In this document: positions 11,128 through 23,982 of the stretch, piece by piece
Position numbering within the stretch: position 1 is the first letter of the stretch
Layout: each line of letters begins with the position of its first letter
From: Amphirosellinia nigrospora
Lineage: Eukaryota > Ascomycota > Sordariomycetes > Xylariales > Xylariaceae
Length of the DNA: 64,000 bases
Reading direction: 5' to 3'
NCBI GenBank assembly: GCA_004123355.1
Contig: SCHM01000004.1
Location: 7,653,017-7,717,016, forward strand
Notes under the pieces: model-generated
Told to the model about the DNA's origin: nothing
The model's database searches: none
What the model saw: the letters and a program-made list of their open reading frames with translations, nothing else
Made by a program: the position numbers and the translations under genes

Positions 11128-12502
11128 ATGGCGAGCAGCATTTTTCGCATGTTCTCACCTGAAAGTAAGTCGCAAGATCCATCGTCAACATCTCGAGTTG
11201 TGTGGTCAAAGACGGCCAATGTGATATTCTTGTGTTCGCATATTATAGTATCAACGCCAACCCAGTTCACTCCTTTAGGTTCCAAAGAAGATCGTGTCAA
11301 GAAGCGTAAGGCGCAATTGCGGAGAGCTCAACTGTCAGTGTTTCTTTTGGCGTCCTTGAAAGCGCCGCTTGTGACCGAGCTAAGTCGCCCACTAACAAAT
11401 ATTTTCAGCACCTACAAGGAGCGCAAAGAGAGATATACCAAGAATCTCGAGGACCGTGTCGTTGAAGCTAGAGCGACTGAGGCGAACCTGTATCAAGAGA
11501 TACATGAACTGCGAAGGACAGTCCAGCAGCTTACCAAATTCATCCAGGATGTTGGATTGCAGGTCCCTGATGAAGTTTGTATGACAGCCAATTTAATCCA
11601 GACGCCCGAGGATTCTACGGCAAGTGACTGGGCACCCCAGCAAGATTACCAGATCTCGGCTCCGCATGCATGTGCCGTCGATCCATCCAATCGGTTATAC
11701 CCCAGTCCCCGTGAAGAGGATAGAGAGGCCGAGACGGCACTTCATCCAAGTGACCACCTCCGCCTCGGTGACCTTGACCCGCTGGCAGTAGGTATGGAAT
11801 TTGTCCTTACGTAAGTCGTGGCTCCCCAAGGGTCCCGGGATGAGCCGAGTGCAGCTAATCCGTCTAACACCTAATGGTACTATCAGTCTAGAAAGTCCTT
11901 GTATAAACCATCTTTATCCTAGTCCAGACAAGGCCCACGCACCTGGTGGGCACGCCCTCACAGTTTCCGGCCAGCTAGCATCCAGCTACCAAAAGCCAGT
12001 CTTCGAATCGCCCACGGCGCATGAGACATTCTGTCGGGGTGCCAGAGAGTCAGTCCCCTCGCGTCATTTATTCGCCCTTTATCAGGTTTCGGGCCTCACT
12101 GCTCCTGCACGCTTCCGAGAAAATTTTACAGTGATTGCTAACTCCAATGCGTAAACAGTGTCCTTGCTTTCTTTGTTAACCCTCTCCTCCGAATTGTGTC
12201 CCGAGTCCGAAATTACTCCCATCATGGCCTGGCACCATATACGGTCTCAACCATTATTTGGGGGTATTGAGGCTCGTAATCTATGGATCCTCGCCGAAAA
12301 GTTGCGCAACGCAGCAAAATGTCATGGGTAGGTCACACACACCCTTTATTTTATTACTCTTATTAGAACATGGCGGCGACCGTAACCATATTCATCAATG
12401 CTGAAAGTTGCTAATGCTATTGATAGGTTTGGTGCTGTCGTCAAGCAAGAGTTCTTCGAGAAAATGGTGTCTGAAACTCTTCTGACAAGTCGTGCGTTTT
12501 GA
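11128..12502 (+). CDS. bZIP transcription factor
   Basis: Nuclear DNA-binding regulator. Exons start at 11128 (CAACATGGC). Introns are 11165-11278 (GTAAGT), 11334-11408, 11811-11886 (GTAAGT) and 12328-12426 (GTAGGT); one more near 12030-12166, with a GCTAAC branch site and AAACAG acceptor, has an unresolved donor. Splicing places the basic region VKKRKAQLRRAQ directly before TYKERKERYTKNLEDRV, the usual fungal Yap-like arrangement, followed by leucine-type heptads and IQDVG. The C-terminal exon pair gives PIMAWHHIRSQPLFGG, LWILAEKLRNAAKCHGFGAVV and KQEFFEKMV, a conserved tail of fungal bZIP proteins (DUF3425-like region). The stop is TGA at 12500-12502. The conserved tail crosses the 12328-12426 intron, which fixes the gene's end. 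The target genes are unknown. Confidence 0.8.
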
Positions 12503-13549
12503 TGTCTGCGGGTAATACCATCGATACCTGTATTTCGCGTGGTTGTTGGGCGTCTCGAATAGTCCTTCTACGCTATAAATACCATACACTGCGTCTGTAT
12601 AATAGGGAAACAAGTGTTAAGATCTTGGGTACTAGGGCAGTATGGAATTCGAGGGTTTTGTTTTGGTTCAGGCTCATAGTAAGGGCCTTCATTCGGCTCA
12701 TTCGCGGCCACGAATAGCAATTGGGTTCTAGGCATGTATGAACCCGTTTCCCAAGATCTCAGATCTTGCCGATGTTAAGGAGAAGTATACTATGTCAAAC
12801 ATTTAGCATCTCTTACTTATGATCCAGGGAGGGACTTGATTTTTAGAAACCCCGATGGTATGGTGTCGAGATACTATCGTCTATTTTTGGTTACATAATC
12901 AGGAAGATATTACTAGCCAGTAATCACCAATAACTATAATAAGTAATACATACATCGATCCTTGCGTGTTTATAGCTTGCATCGCTGAGGTTCAACGAAG
13001 TATTATAGTTAACTCGAAGATTAGTAGATATTGTATACATAATTTCCCTGCGACTAATGAGTTACGAAGAATTGATTTCAGTGCTAACCCTAGTTTGATT
13101 TTTGATACAACTTTACATTACTCTATCCTAAATGTATTTTGGTCCTGGCATGTTACTGCCTGACCCATAATACGGCCAGCGTATGAGGCCACGGCCAATA
13201 TTCCATTTGTTTCCCAAGTATTAGCTAACTAACTTGGCTTGAAGACTATGACGAATTCCATCTCGATGAAATTATTAATGTAGATACACCGTCATTTTTT
13301 AATTTCCCGCAACCTTTCAGTTAGCTGGGCATCAAATTGATAGGATAATGACAATTTTGCTGCTTTTTTTGCTACGGTCTAGCACCAAGCCCCATTGCTC
13401 GAGGGTTGATAAGAGATATATCCTAATGGAACCTCTGTCGCTATGATGTGCAAGATCCTGTGACCGCAGGCCTTCTGGGACGTACTGACGAGTTCATCCG
13501 ACGCTATAATGTTTCCTGTTTGGGGGTTTCAAAACCTAGTGCTAGTGTA
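12503..13549. other. intergenic, AT-rich, no gene seen
   Basis: AT-rich stretch after the bZIP stop. Short open frames show no family signature. Nothing else is supportable. Confidence 0.45.
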
Positions 13550-15165
13550 CGATCGTGAAATATAAGGTTTCCGCCATCAAGTTGGCCCTCACACACTTCG
13601 CCTCCCTAGCCAATCCAGGTCCAGCTAGGAAATTGTTGGTGCCACGATTTCGAGTCCGCCTTATGCCTCCACGTAAGGGAGTGAATGAAGTAAGACATTC
13701 CCTCTCCGCCATGGTCTGAATAAGGCAGCTCCCAAACATTGCTCAAAGATGGCGTGAGTCTCGAAATTGTCGGATAGTGTCTTGAAAAGCATTTAAAGCA
13801 TCGTTATCATAGCGTAAGTTCCGGACAGAATATACCTCTGTATTTGAAAGGTAGTGACAAAAGTTATATTCTACGGTTTGTTTATCATTTATAGCGTCGC
13901 TAAACCTTTCCATGCGGTTTCTGCCAAATATTCCGGCCCGTAGATGTCAATGAGTCTGAGATTTTTCGCTATGCAGCATATTGAGTAGAGTATAAAGGCT
14001 CTCAAAGTAGTTCATGGTATTGCGCTCGAAATATACTTGTTCGTCAGTGAAGACGAGGCAGCGACAGCTCAGGACCCCTTCTTGATAAGTCCAGCCTCGA
14101 CTGGACCAATGAGACGAGGGGATCAATTGATGAAGGTCTTTCATCGGCCATATTACCGTCACGTTCTGTTGTCTGGTAATCGGCTGACGAGTACCGAGGT
14201 TTCCGCCAAACCCTGGTAGCCCATATAGGCTTCGTCCATACCAGCAGCAGCGATGATGGCGAGTTCAGAATTCTGGTAAACGGCATTCATTTACCGAAGT
14301 TGATAGTGTGTCATACTGGGACTATCCTTCTCGATGCAGAACTTATCAACCCCCAGATATTTATATCCAAGAGCCCTCGCGACCTCAACTGAATCGAGAA
14401 TGACTTTAGATAACTATCCTATAGGCTGCCTTTCCCCCGCAATATTGCGAATTGTCCCATGTCACAAGGGCTCTGATTGAGGGCTTGGAATAGGTTCAAT
14501 TTGAGTAATAAACGACTATGGTGCGAAAGGGGCCATATAGATCTAGGTTCCTTATTCCCTCGGAGGGGGGAATTCGAGCCCTTTTTTGCTTCGAATTCCC
14601 TTCCTTTCCTTTCCTTCCCTTTCCTCTACGGGACCGAAAGGAAAGACCTCTGTAGCCGGTGAGGCGAGTGTCTCGGTGTTCGAGTTCAGCTCGGTATCTG
14701 CTTTTGAGACTCACGATAACCTCGTGCGACTGACTTGTCCTCGTACGACTGCCACAGCCTCGTAGGGTAGTATCTTGCGAACTCCGTGTGGGACCCTGTG
14801 TGGCACTGTATTGCGCACTGACCAGGGTCCGTGTGACATCCCAAGTGCTACGTAATTAAGGTACACCTGATTCAACTGCGGCAACACTTAGCGTTTAACA
14901 GTCAATGACCTGAGATCCACGGACCGGGACAAGCTCATGGCCACACAGCAACTTATGGTGTCTGTCGTTTACAGTATTCTAGCCAGGTCTTGGCCGTCTC
15001 AGATTGGAATAGTTGAGGTACTACTCGCGGGGCAAAAGGGAACGAATTATCCTTATCTCGTATCAGAATCGCGCACCAGTTCCTTCTGACGTGGCGTTTG
15101 ATTAGGTCGTTTTCGCCGAGGGGAATATACTCAGGGGGAAGTAATGCGGTACCACTATCAAGCAA
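13550..15165 (-). pseudogene. decayed HET-domain (heterokaryon incompatibility) gene
   Basis: Reading leftwards on the minus strand, fragments of a HET protein appear in order. At 15165-14953 is an N-terminal piece with TAKTWLEYCKRQ, like the W..C region before HET domains. At about 14400-14280 come ALGYKYLGVDKFCIEKD and, after an in-frame TAA, MNAVYQNSELAIIAAAG. At 14160-13947 is the block SSRGWTYQEGVLSCRCLVFTDEQVYFE. Then come YSVRNLRYDNDALNAF and, near 13600, FPSWTWIG followed by TAG. Frames switch several times and stops interrupt conserved blocks; the usual YLWVD reads YLGVD. HET proteins trigger cell death after fusion of unlike hyphae, so loss is common. Unlike other broken genes here, this one combines frame changes with stops and changed key residues, so I call it a true pseudogene. 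Confidence 0.75.
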
Positions 15166-16996
15166 AGAAAATTAGAATTGGGAAAAACGATGCCGCGCGC
15201 GTATTTGGTCGCCTTCATCGTCATCTTCGTAGTTATCTTTCCCCTTTTGATTTCCTCGGTGTATTAATCGAGAAGCGAAAAGCATTTGACATAGAGTGCG
15301 ATTCGTCTCTTGCGACTTAGCAGTACCGTTAGCCGACATCTCCAACAAGAATATCTGAAATATCCCTGTGATAACTGCCTCCCAGTGATCCATTCGGCCT
15401 TAACTGTATTGCTTTCTGGACGACGCCTGAAAGGTCCGGCTGGGAGCAGAAGGTACAAAGACCTCCGGTCGGGCAGTTCATTTAACGCCGACCCAACAGT
15501 AGATGTCCGCCGAACGAGTCTTTTACACCTATCGGGTTGTTTAACAAGTCCCTAGACTGTAAAGTATGCCTTTAGTCAGAGGAGATGCCAGAGAAGCTAT
15601 CCTTCTGTGTTCCCGAACCATGAGCCTGATTCATGGTGGTTTTCATCTTATTTCCCTCCCCATTGCAAGCCGGTCAAGCTGTTAGAATCCTAACAAGTGT
15701 AGTATAATTGATGAGAAACTAAGTCGATAATTATCTGTTCGGATGTTTGCGAGTGTGTGATAGCAGTTGTCATGTAAAAGCGATCGATAACAAGAGTGAT
15801 GCAAGGGCTCAGCTGCGTCTACAACCTGCGGCCTACTGATAAAGAGTGCCTATTATGCCTACGAGGCAACTTCTCATACTTTTTGCAGATGTTTTAATCT
15901 AAATAGCCTCACGGAGTACGGACCGCTCTCGAGAAAGCCTAAAACCGGAGGTCCCACAAAGGAAAGGAAGCCTTGAATTTGCCTACAGATAAGGCGAGTC
16001 ATGCCAGTCTCTATCAATTCTAAGTACAGGTAAAAACCCTAGCTCCGTACGGGCCGGGACGAAAACATCCTGTACTCACGCGTGCCGCCCACCCTTCTAA
16101 CTCTTCAGTTCCCGTAACTTCTCGCCATAAGCTACTGCACTCCGTTCTTATCAATCTCTACTTAGTCGGTAGTAGCCCTGCCCGTGGTACAGGGGGGTTC
16201 GTATCAGCGCCGTACTGGAGGGCAGCCCCCGTAGGTAATTCTTTTTGTCCCGTGGAAGAATTTAGTACGAAGGAGTGTAAAGAGAGATAAGAAACTAATA
16301 AGGGAAAAATATAACCACTAATAATTACACCCCATGCCGTCCTTTACGACATATATCAGAATTTAATGTAGCGCGTCGAGAACGAAGAGGCGAAATGTGA
16401 ATATTAAGACTCGGGAAACGGCCTATAGGGCGATGCGGAAATTACCAGACGTTACCTAACTCCTACGCTTAGGGTTTTCTCTCCGCTAGGGCTGATAGTG
16501 GCCAATGGTGTTAAATAAATGCGGTGGTCCTTTTCTTACCTTGGCGGCTCCAGTGTAAAAAATCGTTTATGGTGCTGCAGCGACGCTGGAAGCCTCTTCA
16601 AGCAACGCCTTGCGTTCTCGATATCGCTTGTCCTTAATGCTTACCTAAAGTTTTATAAAATTCAATTTGCGTTATTCAGAAAGCGGTTGAGCCTATGATC
16701 TGGATTTTCGCTGACGTTGTTATCGCCAACAGCTGTACTGCTGCACTACCACTAGCACTTAGTAGTATATGTGGAGATGAAGGCGAGAACAACCTCTTTT
16801 CCTTGGCGGTGAATTCTTGGCGTTTCGGGTGGCCAGGCACACAAGGGGCACAGGCTAAGCACTAGGCTGGGTGCTAGGACGATGCAAAAAAAGGGTATAA
16901 CAGGGCGTGAACACCACGAGGGACTTGTCTTGGACAAACCGTAAAAGAAGGAAGCGCTTCCAATATGTTTGCAACACTATTATGTGACAGCGCAAC
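15166..16996. other. gene-poor stretch, no gene seen
   Basis: No recognisable gene. The first 300 bases may still be diverged N-terminal sequence of the HET pseudogene. The word TCCGTACGGGCCGGGA near 16045 recurs near 26032, perhaps a trace of a dispersed element. Confidence 0.4.
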
Positions 16997-19900
16997 ATGA
17001 CTTCTACTCCCTTTCCTGGCTCTCAACGGCCAGGAGAGAATCTGTCGCAAGATATTAGCGATCAGCCCACTCACCCTCTGTACCACGACCTAAGAAATGA
17101 CCTCCAACCAAAATGGGACATAACCGAAGGCCAATCAAGTACGGAATACAAAGGCGAGGCGACAAGCTCGGATGCTAGCAATAGCGATGTCTACACGATG
17201 TGGAATTCTATATGGCTGCAAACTCAGGTTCTCGCAAGCTTCATGGTCCTCTTTGTCGCGTTGTTCTTGGTCACAATTATCTTATACCATTTCTCCGAGA
17301 AGAATTACGGCCTGAATGCCGAAGATGCTGCCAGACAGTATGGCTGGAGATACGGACCGACGGCTTTCTTGACTCTCATCCTCAGCTTGTGGATTCAGGT
17401 TGATTACTCGAATAGGATATTGACACCATGGCAAGAGATGCGCAAGGTCAGGCGGCAGCGGACAAAGTATGCTTTTGGAGTATATCTCTCCTTTCATGCT
17501 GGTTGTCGTTTGGCGATCAATAAAGCAGCGCCACTGGGTTATAACAGCATCTTTCTTGGCATTTTGTTGATCCAACTAGCTGTGAATGCCATCTCATCCG
17601 ATAACCGGCTCGATTTACTAATTTGACCTTAGATTGTCTTTCTACTGGTCTGTCGTACTCAAGCCCACGGTATTGACTCAACACGGCGTTCCAGTCATGA
17701 TCAAGGGTACGTTTGACGGGACCGACTTTCGCCTAACCAACACCAGTTCTATCATTGGGAACAGCCGACCATTTTATACTATGGCACACGAGTGCATGGA
17801 CTCGCGCCGCAACCTGGCGTTGATGTTTCTCGTGGACTCGTAGTGCCAGACTTTGCGCCCCTAGACGGCGTAGCTGTGGCCGACAGCACGAACTATACCA
17901 GCACTGTGCAAGGCGCGCAGGCGACCCTCGATTGCGAATACATTCCGGCACTGAATAATGCAACCAAGGCCTCGCCCCGTGGCGAAGTATTTTGTCGTCG
18001 TTCTTTGTGTTAAATATCACTACGCCGTCTTGCAACATAAGCGACATTATCGTTGGCCAGGGCCCGGACCATGGCATGTGAGTCCCAAGTTTAACCGGCC
18101 CAATATTGAGAGAAGAAGGAACTATCGAACCTCAATTTGAGAGTTTTTATGGACATTGACAGTTTCCTACTTCTCAGATACCATCAGCCAAATGCGACGC
18201 AAGCCTACCAGGGTTATTTCGGCGACTACTTATGTGACCCAAGTATCAACTACGAGATGTTCGAATTGCCGGACCCCTCTAATACGACGATAGAACATCG
18301 GATAGTCATGACACTGGTCGACCTTCGGTTTCCAAAGAGGGACCCTCTGAGGTCCGGTCCAGCATATTTCTACATCAACAACCTCACTGTCGCTGTCTGT
18401 AAGGCTGGGTATACTATGGGCGACTACGATGTAACCTATATGGACGAAGTAGACGGCAAGAGTAAGGCCTGGACTGCGAAAAATGTTTCGACGTCGTCAT
18501 CTGAGATACCCGGCTTCTCGCCCGTTCAGCTTGGCGCAGCCGTTCAATCTTCCTTGGACCAAACCTATATGGGACTGGAGGGCAAGACTGGGTTCTTACC
18601 CAGCAGGTACCGTCCTTTTATCAGATACTTTCCGCCATGAACGGCAACGTCAGCATTGGGTACTTCATGGAGCCGCAGCGCCTAATTGACAGCGCCACCG
18701 AGGCTTTCAACGGTATAGCGGCTCAGCTCATCTATAAGAACATGATGAAACCATCCAACACCACCTCCGATGGCGCACTACTTTACCAGCAGAACCGCTT
18801 ATGGGTTAGGGGTCTCTCTGTGGGTTTCATGGGTGCCGCCTTCATTTTGTTGGCCGGAATTTCCACCATATTGCTTTTCTTCCGGCCATGGAACGTAGTG
18901 CCCTGCGATCCCGGCTCAATAGGAGCAACTGCGCTGATCCTCGCAGAGAGCCCTGCACTCCGGCGCCTCCTATCGGGGTTGGGAGCTGCAACATCACGAC
19001 AAATCAAGGATAAGCTTTCCTCGTATAGTTTCTGGAGCGTCATTTCGCCAGGGCCGCAAAAGACATTTACCGTGATGCCGACTGAGCACGGACAACCAAC
19101 AGCACATCAGGAAGCACCCGATGGTAGCCCGTCTCGGTCCGAGCACTGGTGGACTCCCTCTGCGGTTAAGTGGTGGTTTCAATTGATTGCCATCCTGCTC
19201 CCCCTTATCATCATCGCGGTCCTCGAGGTAATCCAACATCTCTCCGATCAGTACAATGGCTTCGTGGCCTTAGTCCCGACGGCTTCGCGGTGACCCATGC
19301 GTTCTCGACATATGTTCCTGCCGTCGTAGCATTCATCGTCGCGAGTATGTTTGCCAGCATGCAGCTAGCGGTTTGTATCCTTGCCCCTTGGATGGCACTG
19401 CACAGGGGGAGTGCACCGGCTTCCAGATCTTTATTCCTCAATTGACAAACAGACTCGCGCCTTATCGGATGTTCCTGGGATTCAAGAACGGCAATTTGGG
19501 GGAGGTTTTGATCATGATGGCCACATTCCTTGCTGCCTGGCTTCCCATCCTCGTGTCCGGTCTTTACATCACTATTCCTGTGACGACATCCCAGCCAGTT
19601 AACTTCACGCAAAGTGACGTTTTCGAGTAAGTACCCCACAACCTCAACCCTCTATAACGAATCCGGTTTCATGCATTCGAAGCCCCTTTGATAGCTTAAT
19701 TGTCACTAACACCCGTGCTTCATAGCTTGAAATTGGGTAACCTCTTCTATGAAGATGGCCTCGCGTACTGTCGCCGGTCTGATTGCCTTTGATGACTTAG
19801 CCTATCCGAAATGGACGTTCGGAGACCTCGTCTTCAATACCTTGGACGCGACAAACGTTCCAAAAAGTCAAATGACAGGCAGCCAGGTGCCGTTCACCGC

Positions 19901-21302
19901 CAAGCTGCAAGCGACTCGACCGTCACTCGAGTGCACTGTAGTTCCACAACGCTCGATGATGTCGGCCTGGGATAGCAAAGCAACAAAGAATCGAGAAATC
20001 CCGGACGATAAGGTAGCCCTCAATTTGACATCCGTTGTGCCTTGGATGTGTGGAAGCCCCAATGGCAATATCACGAGTTTACCACGGTTTCAGGGTTTGC
20101 GCTTCCCAAGGATGGTCGCCCGGTTTACTTCGGAGATGCCAGTATCCTCTCAGTACGTATTAATTGTTATTCCTCTTTGTGTTATTCTACCTTCCTATCT
20201 CCAAATTCCCCTCCATCCTACAATAAGTGGCTTTAAGAGACGTCGCTAACGCGAGTTGGAAGTGGGGTATACTCTCACAGGGAACCGAGCCATCGACACA
20301 ATGTCAATCATCCCGAGGCAGTATCCTACGCGCCTGAGGCGGTGGCCAACTGGGTAGGTGGCTTCGGCTGCCCATCATTTGCCGTGACGCTAGGGCGAGG
20401 TTCGGCCGTGAGCAAGGTTTCTAGACAGCACCACATTCGAATTCGATATTGATGTCACGAGTATTCTGTGTTCACAGCGTATGGAAGTCGTCGATGCCGA
20501 TGTTACGCTGACACTACCTTCGCTTGGCGTCATCTCTCGTGCTAAGCCGCCTACTACCGACGAGTCTACTGCGAGATACCTCGTCAACAAGCTATCGAAT
20601 TATACGGGCCAGATATTCGAGTTTCCGCTGAATACTCTCCTGCTGACCCTCGCATACGGCACAGGGAATGTCACGGTTCTGACGCCGGACGGCTCAAACG
20701 GCGATGATAACCAACTCGACGCTTTCGTAAAGGTTCTCGCCACGGCGAATGCTTCGTTGCCGATGGACAGCCTTATTGGATGGGATAACACCCAGAACCT
20801 GATCGACGCCACGATCAGCCTTTATAAGATATACATGCCCCAGGCTATTGACAGGAACATGCGAACGAAGAATCTCGAAGCCAAGGTAGCAACACCGGAC
20901 GACGTGGCCGGAAAGATTGACCCTATCCGTTTTACGGTCCGGCCCGACTTCCCTGGCCGACTGCGTCTAAAGCAAGAGGCTGGTCCTAAAATCGCGCTCC
21001 AGGCTATCCTCGGGATTATGGCCTTGTGCGCGTCCATTAGCAGGGTGCTGCTCCGAGGCATGGACAAGTTGGTGCCGCATAACCCCTGCAGCATAGCGGG
21101 ACGAGCGGCGTTATTCGCCGACGGCGAAGTGAGCACGCGGAAGCTCGTGCCACACGGGGCTGAGTGGCGGACCGAGTCGGAACTGAGAAGAGCTGGTGTC
21201 TACGAGGGCTGGCTGTTTAGCCTTGGGTGGTGGGAGAGCTGGGGAGTGTATAAGTACGGAGTCGATATCGGTTGGATCGATAAAGGCAAAGCTGAATATT
21301 AG
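16997..21302 (+). CDS. DUF3433 large membrane protein, frame broken in several places
   Basis: DUF3433 proteins are large fungal membrane proteins with two repeats of hydrophobic segments and N-glycosylated loops; their function is unknown. The first repeat has a membrane helix (FMVLFVALFLVTIILY), GPTAFLTLILSLW, the WQEM motif, and (second frame) MLLEYISPFMLVVVW. The second repeat has FRPWNVVPCDPGSIGATA, a WWxP block, GFVAL/SPDGFAVTHAFSTY and RLAPYRMFLGFKNGNLGEVL. The tail EGWLFSLGWWESWG...YGVDIGW is typical of the family's C terminus. One intron is clear at 18078-18177 (GTGAGT to CAG, joining HGI-YHQPNAT); others lie near 19628-19725 and after 20152. Frames shift at about 17455, 17575, 17790, 19250 and 19440, within conserved blocks. 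The start is the ATG at 16997. Either a degenerate gene or consensus errors; the conserved sequence argues for the latter. Confidence 0.7.
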
Positions 21303-21413
21303 ATGCAGAAAGCCGCAGGGATATACCCAAATATGAATACGATTATACTTATTATTAATATCTTCAGGCGATTGGAGAAGCAAAAGTCAAACGAAGGCCC
21401 CTGAGAGAAATCT

Positions 21414-22526
21414 TCATGTTTCCGTGAACACATTTAGTCCCTGGAAAGATATCGTTATCCGCTCACGCACTTCGGTCGGCCTACCAAATGTAACTCGTGC
21501 CGACCTATTGGTTAAATCCATGACAATAGTAAAGAGCGTCTCGGCTATGGATTTGCCCTCTTGCCGCCGGTTGATGGAACCGGGGTATCCGTCTGTGTCT
21601 GTAAAGACGTCGGCGAAAGCGTCGAGAGTTGGGTCCGTGATCCGGGACGTGAGCTCGCGGATCCGTAAAAGCCGCGCTGGCGAGTCCTCCAGCCAAGGCG
21701 GTTCATCGACATCGGACTTATCGAGGAGTAGATGGTTCGTATGGCATACTCGTTTCGCATCGTCCATGACCACCTCCTTTACCCATTTACTCGTGCACTC
21801 GAGTCCCGTCGAGCCTGTGGCGTCCCCGATTAAGATATGACCACTGCCGGCAACGCCAGCTAACTTGATAGCTTCGACAGCGGCCACGCGCGATGGCGAC
21901 TCTAAGACTTTGCGCAGTGCGAAGTGAATGGGCAGCTTTGACGAGTCTACGCCGCGACACTTGATGGCATTCAGGCAGCAGCCGACGCCCTCGCTGTTGA
22001 GCCCGATCTTGCCGATCAAGCCCGCCTCCGTCACCATGGAGAAATCCGGGATGCCGGTGCCCGGTTGTGAGACGTGGCAGACGACGATGTTCTGCCCCTG
22101 CTCGACCATCCAATCCCAGTTCTGCGCGAGGAATGATTTCGATTCCGTCAGCCATCCGACACTAGTGCAGCCGTCGCTCGGGGCTTTGGTGAGATCGCTC
22201 CTCGCATCGGAGAAGAGGCCAAACATGATCTCGGTCCGTACGTTGAGGGCCAGTATATCCAGGAACGGCAAGGCCGATCCCTCGGCGATGCCTCTGATCT
22301 CCTCCACATACCGCGGCGCGATGGTTTCGAGAGGGCCGACATATTCCGCCGCTTCGTGTCGGACCTCGGCCCATGTCAATGAGCACGAAGTCTGAAATAG
22401 GCGGGCGTAGAAATCTATCGAGCTTATGATCTTATCCTTGGCGGCGGTGCCGTGCGTCACACCTATCTTCAGCGCCCGGCATTTAGCGTTTAGCGAACTT
22501 GAGACGCCCGTCGAACCATGACGCAT
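21414..22526 (-). CDS. isopenicillin N acyltransferase-like Ntn hydrolase (peptidase C45 family)
   Basis: A single-exon, 370-residue protein of the family that includes fungal acyl-CoA:isopenicillin N acyltransferase (about 357 residues). Family landmarks occur in order: IGVTHGTAAK near the N terminus, VEEIRGIAEGS, LNVRTE, then SDGCTSVGW, in which Cys after Gly is the self-cleavage site and N-terminal nucleophile of the family. They continue with QNWDWM, TEAGLIGKIGLNSEGVG, IHFALRKVLES, GLECTSKW, VCHTNHLLL and a C-terminal VTFGRP. The enzyme is expected to mature by cleavage at Gly-Cys and act as an acyltransferase or amidohydrolase. No ACV synthetase or isopenicillin N synthase gene is in the window, so penicillin production is not supported. 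No peroxisomal SKL-type end is visible (ends VFTET). The frame is intact. It converges with the DUF3433 gene, about 110 bases apart. Confidence 0.85.
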   Translation of the reverse strand: MRHGSTGVSSSLNAKCRALKIGVTHGTAAKDKIISSIDFYARLFQTSCSLTWAEVRHEAAEYVGPLETIAPRYVEEIRGIAEGSALPFLDILALNVRTEIMFGLFSDARSDLTKAPSDGCTSVGWLTESKSFLAQNWDWMVEQGQNIVVCHVSQPGTGIPDFSMVTEAGLIGKIGLNSEGVGCCLNAIKCRGVDSSKLPIHFALRKVLESPSRVAAVEAIKLAGVAGSGHILIGDATGSTGLECTSKWVKEVVMDDAKRVCHTNHLLLDKSDVDEPPWLEDSPARLLRIRELTSRITDPTLDAFADVFTDTDGYPGSINRRQEGKSIAETLFTIVMDLTNRSARVTFGRPTEVRERITISFQGLNVFTET

Positions 22527-23982
22527 AAGCGGCGTATATTAGCTCTTACCTCGTAGGGGCTTCCTGCGCACTTGATCTGGATCATACTGCCTGTGTAATC
22601 ACGTTTCCCGACGGCCTCCTGAATTACGAAATTAGAAAAAGAAGACCTGGGAGATGCGCTAGCTAATCACTTTTTCTGGGGAGAATCTCAACATAAAGCT
22701 ACTTCTTGTTTGTAAGGTGGCGAAGATCTGGTTTCGTTTTTTTCAATGTTCAATTGACTGGACGATTCCCCGCATCACGGCATTGCGACGATTGCCGATT
22801 GCCAAGCGTTGGAGCTCCTCACCTCATGCTTCCCCTTCCCCAGAATAATAACCTTGGTAAGCGGGCAGGTGAGCGCGCCACATGCACGGTATGCAGCCCT
22901 AAGGTACCGCGTTTCCGTGCCCCTAGGAATAGTAAAACCCATCTGATCCAAAATCAGGTGCCCGGTAGGTAATGTCTGTGATGGGGCAAGTGTTTTGGAA
23001 TCTTGGATTCTCCGCATGTTTTAAAGTTGTGGGATCTCCTACTATATATACATGACATAGGTGATGGTCTTGTACCCAAAAATAATAGCATTCGCAGATG
23101 AGTAAAAACCTACTCATAAGAGCGTTGCATTGCCAATAATGAATGACAGTCACATGACGTAAGCTCCTCTGTTCCAGGCCGATGTCTTGTTACATGCAGC
23201 GCCGTATTTCTATTTCTATTTCCATCTCTGCGACGGTTCTGCCACAAGGAACAACCAAGAACATACTCTGTACATGCAGGACTAAGTTCAGCTGTTGGTC
23301 CCCCCTTTGCTGACCCCCCGCTAGGTGAGATGCTATAGGATGATGTACTAACCTAGAACCACCAGTTCGCCGACCAACGGGAATAATCAAATCCCATCTT
23401 GGAACATTGAATAAGCACATACACCGTGGTGGGTATCTGCTTGCTTTCAAAACAAGAGCCTATCATGGGTGCACATGCTGCTTCTTGTAATGCCAGCTGG
23501 AGAGTGTCAGACCCTCAGACGCATCCACAGTACAGGTAGCCAAGGGCTTGGTTGCATGGCTGTGACGTTTTACGCCACTTGGGGAAGAAGGATGGGGGAT
23601 GGGGACGTCAGAACGCTCTTCGTCACCAGTTCGTTGTAGAAAGTGACAAAGCTGAAACGGACAATAAGCGGCCTTGCGACAGAAACCACGGCGAACCTCG
23701 ACTTGTTAGTTTTAAGGTTACTTATCTTACATTATTGGTAACATCCACTATGCTACTTTTATAAGTGATTTATGATGGCGCGTTTGGTCTGGGTAAGAAA
23801 GTGCTTACTTTCGGTAGGTTGGAAGCAGCACGCACTCCATCTGACCTCAGCATTCCATGATCTGCATCGGCTGCTCTGGTTGGACCAAATAAGGCTAGCC
23901 CGGGTAATAGCGAGAAGTAGGCTGTGAGGAGGACAAGAAGTCCTACCTATATATATCTGTATACACAAGTTGAATCATCAAC
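22527..23982. other. intergenic between divergent IAT-like and App1-like genes
   Basis: About 1.45 kb with no convincing coding frame or RNA gene. It must contain both promoters. Confidence 0.5.

Noticed and set aside
14477-14714. Open frames over the CCTTTCC-rich stretch
   Set aside because: Low-complexity pyrimidine tract within the HET pseudogene region; no protein motif.
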